Of a stretch of 13,343 nucleotides of DNA, positions 7,680 through 13,343 are shown piece by piece (within the stretch, counting starts at the first letter, position 1; every line of letters begins with the position of its first letter). The translations under genes and the position numbers were made by a program. The notes below the pieces were generated by a model, which was given only the letters and a program-made list of their open reading frames with translations, made no database searches and was not told where the DNA came from. The stretch comes from an uncultured Gemmatimonadota bacterium (GTDB lineage: Bacteria; Gemmatimonadota; Gemmatimonadetes; Gemmatimonadales; GWC2-71-9), in the NCBI GenBank assembly GCA_946479805.1, contig CAMLHP010000048.1, forward strand, positions 1-13,343, read 5' to 3'.

Positions 7680-7738
7680 GGGCGGGATTCCTGGCAAGCG
7701 AGGCCACGAGCAACGCCTGGCACATGGGAACGGTAACA

Positions 7739-7767
7739 ACTCTAGGAAGGTCGTCCCGGTTTGTAAA
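7739..7767 (-). promoter_or_regulatory. Candidate sigma70-like promoter for the HD-GYP gene
   Basis: Read on the minus strand, TTTACA (7767-7762; five of six bases match TTGACA) is separated by exactly 17 bp from TAGAGT (7744-7739; four of six match TATAAT). A start site near 7732 would leave an untranslated leader of about 53 nt that contains the AGGAA ribosome site before ATG 7679. The same 121-bp gap must also serve the divergent GH38 gene, for which I find no convincing promoter. Confidence 0.5.
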
Positions 7768-7800
7768 CTCACGAGATCGCGCCGGCCATCCGGATAACGC

Positions 7801-10395
7801 ATGCAGCCACGCACTTTTCACCTGATTTCACACACCCACTGGGACCGCGAGTGGTACCTCCCGCGCTCCCGGCTGCTGTCGCGCCTGGTGGAGGCGCTCG
7901 ACAGCTGGCTGGACGCCGCCGCTGCCGGAATCACCGCACCGTTCTTCCTGGACGGCCAGGTGGCGCTGGTTGATGACTACCTCGCGGTGCGGCCCGACAG
8001 GAGACAGGAGATTGTGTCCCAGCTCCGAGCGGAGCGGCTGTCCACCGGGCCGTGGTGGGTGTTGCCCGATGGTTTCGTGCCGTCGGGTGAGGCGCTGGTC
8101 CGCAACCTCCTTCGCGGTACGGCCATGACGGCGGAGCTTGGCGGCAGCAGCTGTGTTCTCTACGCGCCCGACGCCTTCGGGCATCCAGCCACGCTGCCCG
8201 CGCTCGCACGCGAGTTCGGGCTCGAGTGGGGGCTGATCTGGCGTGGCTACGGGGGTGCGCGCGACGTTTTTCGCTGGCGCGCGCCCGACGGCCGGGAGAT
8301 CCGGACATACCACCTGTCGCCCGACGGCTACGAGATTGGCGCAGCGCTCCCCACCGATCCGTCGGCGCTGGCGCGCGCGTGGCCTGCAGTGCGGCACACT
8401 CTTGTGGGCAGGGCTTCGACCAGCCACGTGGGCGTTTTCGTAGGCGCCGATCACCACGCTCCTCGTCAGGACCTCGAATCCCTGCGCTCGGCGCTCGAGC
8501 GGCTGGAGCCCGAGGCAACCGTGCTGATATCGTCGCTTCCCGATTTCCTGGCAGCCACGGGACGCGAGCTGGCTGCCGACGTGGCGCCGATCAGGGGAGA
8601 ACTTCGCCGCACCACCCGCCATGTATGGGTGCTGCAAGGGGTGCATGGCACCCGGTTGCCGCTCAAGCGGGCTGGGAGCCGGGCTGAACTGTGGCTGGAG
8701 CGGGGCGCCGAGCCGCTCGCCGCGATGGCGGGAAGGATGGGCGACAATGCCCACCATGCCGCGCTGCTCCGGGCCGCGTGGGAGCCGCTGGTCGCCAACC
8801 AGTTTCACGACACCAGCGCAGGGACCATTGCCGATGACGTCGCCCGGGAGGCGGCAGTGCGCACAAGCAGCGCGGTGGCGATGACCCGCGAAATCGTCTC
8901 GAGCGCACTCCACCAGCTGACAGGGTACGATCCCGACCAGGCCACAGGGACCGCGACCTCCGACGGGACGCTGCTGCTCTTCAACCAGCGAGCAGTGACC
9001 CAGAACGCGGTGATAGCGGTGGATATCCCGCTCTTCGTGCGTGACATCCTTGTGGGGCCGCCCGGTGGACGCACGGCGCGCGAATCTTCAGCGCCGGGAC
9101 AGTTCTTTCTGCTGTCTCGTGACGGCGGACTGGTGGCGACCCAGGTGCTCGGCCGCCGGCCGGGGATCGAGCGCCGGGATGGGAGGCGCAGCTACCCCGA
9201 TGCCGATGCCGTGGAGGTGGTGCGGGTGGCACTTCGCACCCCGGCCATCGGAGGCCTCGCGCTTGCGGGGCTCAGGGTCTTGCCGGGAGCGAGCCACGCG
9301 ACTCCCGATGGGGGAGCCAGCGCGACCCCGACCGCGCTGGAGCATGCAACGATGCGGGTGAGCCCCGGCGCCGATGGAACGTTCGGAATCTCCACGGCCC
9401 CCGGCAGGAACATGCTCCAGGGACTCGCGCAGATCGAGAGCGAACCCGACCACGGTGACTGCTACACCGCTCAGCTTCCCGGTCCGGTCCGCCGCGTAGA
9501 AGGACACCCCGGCTGGAGCGTGGTTGCCGGCGGGCCGCTGCTTGGTGCGGTGCGGGGCGAATTTGCCGACGCCGGATGCCGGGGCAGGGTGACCCTGGAA
9601 GTTCGCGACGGCGAGCCGTTCGTGCGGTACATGCTCGACCTTTGCAACTTCGGGATGGACCGGCGGCTGCGGCTGCGCTTCCCGCTGGGGCGGCCGCGAG
9701 GGCCGGCAGTGGCCGGCTCGGCCTTCGTTGTCGAGCGGCGGGCGCAGGAGCGTGATCCGGGAGGCGGAGCCGAGCATCCCGCCGGCACCGCCCCGGCCCA
9801 GCGATTCGTTGCGGCGGCCGGGGTTCGGGGTGCCATCGCATTGCTGGCGCCCGGGCACTTCGAGTACGAGTGGACCGATGAGGGTGATCTCTGCTTCACG
9901 CTGCTCCGTTCGGTGGGGCAGCTCTCCCGGGGCGATCTGACGGCCAGGCCCGGTCATGCCGCGTGGCCAACTGCCACGCCCGGGGCCCAGTGCATCGGAC
10001 CCGACCGGGTGGAGCTGGCCATCGCGCCGCTGCCGCAGTCGGCCCAGCCGGATGCGCTGCACCAGCTGTGGGAGCGCGCGTTCCTGCTCCCGGCGGCGAG
10101 GGTGCTGCGGGGTGCGTCAGTCTCGGTCCCCGGCCACGTGGGGATCACGCTGCAGGGAGAGGGTCTGGTGGTGAGCGCCATCAAGCCGTCGGAGCGGGGC
10201 GACGCGATGCTGCTGAGGGCGGTGAACCTCAGGGACGAGCCGGTGTCGGGAAGGTGGATCATCACACCGCCGCCAGCCAGCGCCGCCCGCGCCCGGGCCG
10301 ACGAGACTCCCCAGGGGCCGGCACGCGTCACCTCCGACGGTGTGCTCGAGGTTCTCGCCGGACCGCATGAGATCATCACGCACTTGGTTCGTTAA
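7801..10395 (+). CDS. Glycoside hydrolase family 38 alpha-mannosidase
   Basis: An 864-residue protein, full length for bacterial GH38 enzymes. The N-terminal catalytic domain begins at once with FHLISHTHWDREW (6-18), which carries the zinc ligands H13 and D15. The nucleophile is probably D124 in YAPDAFGHPATLP, and the fourth zinc ligand H336 sits in ANQFHDTSAGT. The middle helical domain spans about 272-350. The C-terminal beta-sandwich (about 380-864) includes the family-typical LLRSVGQLSRGDL and RPGHAAWPTATPGAQC stretches. It would hydrolyse alpha-mannosidic bonds with retention; the exact linkage cannot be read from sequence. No signal peptide is visible, so it is probably cytoplasmic and acts on imported mannosides. 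It stands alone: divergent from the HD-GYP gene, and convergent with the transporter genes, 23 bp away. A weak GGAT precedes the ATG. Confidence 0.94.
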   Translation: MQPRTFHLISHTHWDREWYLPRSRLLSRLVEALDSWLDAAAAGITAPFFLDGQVALVDDYLAVRPDRRQEIVSQLRAERLSTGPWWVLPDGFVPSGEALVRNLLRGTAMTAELGGSSCVLYAPDAFGHPATLPALAREFGLEWGLIWRGYGGARDVFRWRAPDGREIRTYHLSPDGYEIGAALPTDPSALARAWPAVRHTLVGRASTSHVGVFVGADHHAPRQDLESLRSALERLEPEATVLISSLPDFLAATGRELAADVAPIRGELRRTTRHVWVLQGVHGTRLPLKRAGSRAELWLERGAEPLAAMAGRMGDNAHHAALLRAAWEPLVANQFHDTSAGTIADDVAREAAVRTSSAVAMTREIVSSALHQLTGYDPDQATGTATSDGTLLLFNQRAVTQNAVIAVDIPLFVRDILVGPPGGRTARESSAPGQFFLLSRDGGLVATQVLGRRPGIERRDGRRSYPDADAVEVVRVALRTPAIGGLALAGLRVLPGASHATPDGGASATPTALEHATMRVSPGADGTFGISTAPGRNMLQGLAQIESEPDHGDCYTAQLPGPVRRVEGHPGWSVVAGGPLLGAVRGEFADAGCRGRVTLEVRDGEPFVRYMLDLCNFGMDRRLRLRFPLGRPRGPAVAGSAFVVERRAQERDPGGGAEHPAGTAPAQRFVAAAGVRGAIALLAPGHFEYEWTDEGDLCFTLLRSVGQLSRGDLTARPGHAAWPTATPGAQCIGPDRVELAIAPLPQSAQPDALHQLWERAFLLPAARVLRGASVSVPGHVGITLQGEGLVVSAIKPSERGDAMLLRAVNLRDEPVSGRWIITPPPASAARARADETPQGPARVTSDGVLEVLAGPHEIITHLVR

Positions 10396-10418
10396 CCTGA
10401 CTCGGACTTGGCAGCAGA

Positions 10419-11258
10419 CTAGCGTCGTCGCGCGGGGTCGTAGGCATCCTGCAGCCCGTCGCTCAGCAGGGTAGATGCGACAACCACCAGCACCAGCGCG
10501 ATACCGGGCGCCAGCGACACCCACGGTGCGTTCACCAGCGTGTCGCGTCCGCTGGCTATCATCGTTCCCCATGACGCTGCCGGCGGCTGCACACCCACTC
10601 CCAGGAACGACAGCCCCGCTTCCAGCATTATCGCGTTCCCGAACCCCAGCGCCGCCGCCACCAGTGCCGGGGTGAGCACATTGGGCAGCACGTGACGCCC
10701 CACGATCCGCATCCGCCGCCCGCCCAGCGCCCGGGCGCTTTCCACAAATGGCTGCTCCATAATGCCCCGCGCCTCGCCGTACACCAGCCGGGCCACGCTC
10801 ATCCATCCGGTCAGTCCCAGCACCACCACCACCAGCGCCGCACTCGGCCGCCACAGCGCCGCCAGCAACAGCAGCAGCACAACTCTCGGCAGCGCCAGCG
10901 CGAAATCGGTGAGCCCAAGCAGCCCGGCCCGCAGCATCCCCCTGCTGGCCCCAGCCACGGCACCTATCGCGAGGCCAAGCACAGTCGAGAGGAACACAGC
11001 GAGCGCGCCCACCCCCAGCGACAGTCGCGCACCGTGCAGCAGGCGGGACCAGACATCTCGTCCCAGCCGGTCGGTGCCCAGCGGGTGGAGTACGCCGTTG
11101 ACATCAGTGCTGAAGGGAGGAAGGAAGCGGGTGGCCACTACTTGTTGCTGCTGTGCCGGGCCGATGGTGGTGACCAGAGGCGCGGCGAGCGCCAGCGCGA
11201 CCAGCACACCCAGCGTCAGCGCACCGAACCAGATCCGGCCGTCCCGTACGGGGCTCAT
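10419..11258 (-). CDS. Peptide/nickel-type ABC transporter permease (DppC/OppC family)
   Basis: A 279-residue inner-membrane permease. The N-terminal helix (about 9-32) is followed by the family signature LGTDRLGRDVWSRLLHGARLSL (60-81), five further hydrophobic helices, and the EAA coupling loop ESARALGGRRMRIVGRHVLPN (173-193) that contacts the ATPase. The C-terminus LLSDGLQDAYDPARRR is typical of DppC/OppC. It forms a heterodimer with the upstream permease and moves peptides or similar solutes; the substrate cannot be inferred. The start overlaps the stop of the upstream permease by 4 bp (ATGA), indicating coupled translation. The gene ends 23 bp from the convergent GH38 stop, so no ATPase gene follows in this transcription unit. 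Confidence 0.93.
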   Translation of the reverse strand: MSPVRDGRIWFGALTLGVLVALALAAPLVTTIGPAQQQQVVATRFLPPFSTDVNGVLHPLGTDRLGRDVWSRLLHGARLSLGVGALAVFLSTVLGLAIGAVAGASRGMLRAGLLGLTDFALALPRVVLLLLLAALWRPSAALVVVVLGLTGWMSVARLVYGEARGIMEQPFVESARALGGRRMRIVGRHVLPNVLTPALVAAALGFGNAIMLEAGLSFLGVGVQPPAASWGTMIASGRDTLVNAPWVSLAPGIALVLVVVASTLLSDGLQDAYDPARRR

Positions 11259-12229
11259 GCGGCCTCCGAAGCCCGGCGCACCGGGTCCACCACGGTCGCC
11301 AGCACGTCAGCCAGCATGTTGCCCGCCACCACCAGCGCGGCACTGACGGTGACCGCCGCCATCACGACCGGGTAGTCGCGCGACTGGACCGCCTCGACCA
11401 GCACCCGCCCCACCCCGGGCCACGCAAAGATGGCCTCGATGAATACCGCACCCGAGAACAGCGCCGGCAGCGAAAGCCCCAGCAGCACCACCACCGGCAC
11501 CAGCGCATTGCGGAGGACGTGATGCCGGGTGACCCGGGCTTCCGCGATGCCCTTGGCCCGGGCCACATTGACGAAGGGAAGCCCGCGCACATCCAGCATC
11601 GCGGCGCGGACGTAGCGCGCGAAGCCGCCTATGCCGATGAGCGTCAGCGTCACCAGGGGCAGCGCGGCGTGTTGCAGCGCATCCAGCAGCCGCGCCCCCG
11701 GAGAGAGGAGATCGGCGTCCAGGCCTTCGGAACCGAAGGCTGGAAGCCACTGAAGGCCGTACGAGAACACCAGCACCAGCAGCAGCGCCAGCCAGTAGCT
11801 GGGCATGGCGAAGAGTGTCACCGTACCAACCGACAGCGCTGTGTCGGCCGGGGTGCCGCTCCGGGATGACTGCAGCGCGCCGATCATGGTGCCGAGCAGG
11901 AAGCTCAGCACGAGCGACGCGCCCACCAGCCGGAGCGTGGCGGGCCAGGCGTCGCCGATCATCTGGCGCACCGGCCTGCCGGTAGCGAGACTCCGGCCCC
12001 AGTCGCCGGTGGCGAAGGCCTTGAGCCACGCGCCATACTGGACCGGGAGCGGGCGGTCGAGGCCCAGCGCGCGCTCCTGCACCGCCACCTGCTCCGCGGC
12101 GGCATTGGGTCCGAGCAGCAGCAGCGCTGGATTTCCCGGCGCCATACGCAACAGGAGGAACGTGAGCGTCACGACGCCCAGCAGAACCAGGACGCCACGC
12201 ACGGCATGCCTCAGGAGGGCAGTGACCAT
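11255..12229 (-). CDS. Peptide/nickel-type ABC transporter permease (DppB/OppB family)
   Basis: A 324-residue inner-membrane permease of usual DppB length. The first helix (about 9-30) ends in the family LLRMAPGNP; ALGLDRPLPVQYGAWL (54-69) and GDWGRSL (75-81) follow. The permease core starts at about 96 and the EAA loop is NVARAKGIAEARVTRHHVLRNAL (221-243). The C-terminal part has FIEAIFAWPGVGRVLVEAV (263-281) and ends VDPVRRASEAA. Its ATG (12229-12227) overlaps the ATG of the divergent binding-protein gene. No Shine-Dalgarno is visible upstream of it, but TAGCTTTG lies just upstream (12241-12234). A GTG at 12202 with GAGG seven bases upstream is an alternative start, but it would remove the usual basic N-terminal segment. 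It partners with the downstream DppC-type permease. Confidence 0.92.
   Translation of the reverse strand: MVTALLRHAVRGVLVLLGVVTLTFLLLRMAPGNPALLLLGPNAAAEQVAVQERALGLDRPLPVQYGAWLKAFATGDWGRSLATGRPVRQMIGDAWPATLRLVGASLVLSFLLGTMIGALQSSRSGTPADTALSVGTVTLFAMPSYWLALLLVLVFSYGLQWLPAFGSEGLDADLLSPGARLLDALQHAALPLVTLTLIGIGGFARYVRAAMLDVRGLPFVNVARAKGIAEARVTRHHVLRNALVPVVVLLGLSLPALFSGAVFIEAIFAWPGVGRVLVEAVQSRDYPVVMAAVTVSAALVVAGNMLADVLATVVDPVRRASEAA
12213..12218 (+). promoter_or_regulatory. Strong Shine-Dalgarno AGGAGG for the solute-binding protein gene
   Basis: AGGAGG lies nine bases before ATG 12228 and supports that start over an in-frame GTG at 12222 (spacing 3). The site lies inside the 5' coding end of the divergent permease gene, so those bases serve two functions on opposite strands. 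Confidence 0.7.
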
Positions 12230-13343
12230 GGGCCAAAGCTACCGCGCCATGGTCCTGCTGGCACTCGCCGCGTGGGGCTGCGGTCCGGTGGCGGACCGGA
12301 GGGCCGACACCGTGATGTTCGCCTCGGGCGCCGACCTCCAGAGCATCAATCCGCTGCTGACGCTCCATCCCCTGGCCCGGCAGGTGCAACGGTACGTGCT
12401 GTTCACCACGCTGGTGAAGTACGACAGCGCGATGAACGTGGTGCCCTCCCTGGCGCGGCGCTGGGAATGGTCGCCTGACAGGCGATCGCTCACATTCACG
12501 CTGTCCACGGATCTCTCCTGGCACGACGGGCTCCCCACAACTGCCTACGATGCTGCCTGGACCCTCAGTGCGGCCCGTGACTCGGTGACGGGATTTCCCC
12601 GGCTGGCCGAGCTCCAGGAGCTGCAAGCAGTCAACGCGCCGGACGACTCCACCCTGGAACTGGTGTTCTCCAGGCCGCTCGACAGGATACCCGACGTGCT
12701 CACTGACCTGGCGGTGTTGCCTCATCACCTGCTCGACAGCGTGCCTCACTCTGCACTACGCCAGGCCGCGTTCAACGAGCATCCGGTGGGCAATGGCCCA
12801 TTCAGGTTTGTTGAGCACGAACCCAACCGGCGCTGGGTGTTCGAGCGGAATCCCGACTTTCCCGAGTCCCTGGGAGGGCCGCCGGATCTGGCGCGCTTCA
12901 TCGTCGTGGTGGTGGACGAGCCGATGACAAAGCTTGCCGCGCTCACCAGTGGCGAACTCGACTTTGCGGGAATCCAGCCGGCCCACGCTGACTTCGTCCG
13001 TCGGAACCCCGAACTCAGGGTGGTGACATACCCGCTGCTCTTCAGCTATTCGCTGGTCCTCAACACCCGTCGCCCCCCATTCGACAATATCGACGCCCGT
13101 CGCCGCGTCGCCGCCGCAATTGACCGCGACGAGATCGTGAACGGATATCTCTTCGGCTTCGGCACGCCGAGCGCCAGCCCCGTGCCGCCATCGCTGCTGC
13201 GCGCCGATTCCTCCGTCCGTCCATCCGTCTATCCGTCTACCCGCCTGTTCTCCCAGGAATCCAGCCGTCCAGCCGTCCAGCAGGCTTACTTCGAGCTCCT
13301 CACCGTCGGCTCGGGCGAGGCGGCGCTGGAGCAGCTGCTGCAG
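12228..13343 (+). CDS. ABC transporter family 5 solute-binding lipoprotein (partial, runs off right edge)
   Basis: 372 codons are visible, open to the last base. The N-terminus has a short hydrophobic stretch ending LALAAWGC, a plausible but imperfect lipobox with the lipidated Cys at 18. SBP_bac_5 features follow: VPSLARRWEWSPDRRSLTF (72-90), the WHDG motif (98-101), HPVGNGPFRF (185-194), LAALTSGELDFAGI (237-249) and IDARRRVAAAIDRDEIV (288-304), then ASPVPPSLLRAD (316-327). The protein would deliver peptides or related solutes to the divergent DppB/DppC-type permeases from the periplasmic or outer membrane face. From about residue 328 to 353 the family's usual 'DPxxARxLLxxAG' segment is replaced by a Ser/Pro/Arg-rich stretch encoded by an 8-bp repeat; the family-like FELLTVGSGEAALEQLLQ (355-372) follows. 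About 150-200 residues are missing beyond the edge. Confidence 0.9.
   Translation, partial: MGQSYRAMVLLALAAWGCGPVADRRADTVMFASGADLQSINPLLTLHPLARQVQRYVLFTTLVKYDSAMNVVPSLARRWEWSPDRRSLTFTLSTDLSWHDGLPTTAYDAAWTLSAARDSVTGFPRLAELQELQAVNAPDDSTLELVFSRPLDRIPDVLTDLAVLPHHLLDSVPHSALRQAAFNEHPVGNGPFRFVEHEPNRRWVFERNPDFPESLGGPPDLARFIVVVVDEPMTKLAALTSGELDFAGIQPAHADFVRRNPELRVVTYPLLFSYSLVLNTRRPPFDNIDARRRVAAAIDRDEIVNGYLFGFGTPSASPVPPSLLRADSSVRPSVYPSTRLFSQESSRPAVQQAYFELLTVGSGEAALEQLLQ
13212..13281 (+). repeat. 8-bp microsatellite-like repeats inside the binding-protein gene
   Basis: Four adjacent degenerate 8-bp units, TCCGTCCG, TCCATCCG, TCTATCCG and TCTACCCG, occupy 13212-13243. A second 8-bp repeat, CCAGCCGT twice plus CCAGC, lies at 13261-13281. 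Both are pyrimidine-rich and unlike the surrounding coding sequence. Eight is not a multiple of three, so a change of one unit would shift the reading frame; all three plus frames are open across this stretch. Confidence 0.8.

Noticed and set aside
7680..7814. Upstream ATG at 7814 as start of the HD-GYP gene
   Set aside because: It adds 45 residues before the receiver domain without family similarity, overlaps the GH38 coding sequence and passes through the best promoter candidate.
10396..10418. Terminator between the GH38 and permease genes
   Set aside because: The 23-bp gap shows no stem-loop or T-tract of useful length.
11307..12749. A 480-codon minus-strand open frame spanning the permease and binding-protein genes
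   Set aside because: It is in a different frame from the DppB-type permease, which has full family motifs, and it runs antisense through the binding protein. Shadow frame.

Overview
This is a GC-rich window (roughly 68-70% by eye) with tightly packed genes, frequent GTG starts, short overlaps and little intergenic space. The gene content resembles Gemmatimonadota or a related high-GC soil lineage. That assignment is an inference from style and gene order; there is no rRNA or marker gene here to prove it.

Left block (1-6506): a MoxR-type AAA+ ATPase locus. A minus-strand gene cut by the left edge encodes one polypeptide that joins an RDD membrane domain to a SpoIIM (stage II sporulation protein M) domain. 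Divergent from it, five plus-strand genes form an operon: a six-pass GPDPase-membrane-domain-like protein, a DUF4129 protein, a DUF4350 protein, a MoxR ATPase and a DUF58 (vWA-like) protein. Spacing is +3, -17, -25 and -4 bp. The same gene set, divergent SpoIIM/RDD genes included, is recalled from actinobacteria (Mycobacterium tuberculosis Rv3689-Rv3695). There RDD and SpoIIM are separate genes, as far as I remember. The likely picture is a membrane-associated ATPase/chaperone machine in which MoxR works on a DUF58 partner and the membrane proteins anchor or receive the output. The client is unknown.

Middle (6507-7800): the gap between the convergent DUF58 and HD-GYP genes is filled by a 21-bp tandem repeat that folds back on a downstream complementary arm. 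Next is a minus-strand response regulator with REC and HD-GYP domains (probable cyclic-di-GMP phosphodiesterase), with a credible sigma70-like promoter in the divergent gap before the next gene.

Right block (7801-13343): a full-length glycoside hydrolase family 38 alpha-mannosidase on plus, then two minus-strand permeases of a peptide/nickel-type (Dpp/Opp) ABC transporter overlapping by 4 bp. Divergent from these is a family 5 solute-binding lipoprotein cut by the right edge. The start codons of the binding-protein and permease genes overlap within one CCATGG. Near the right edge the binding-protein gene carries an 8-bp microsatellite-like repeat inside its reading frame. No transporter ATPase gene, mobile element, CRISPR array, tRNA or rRNA was found.
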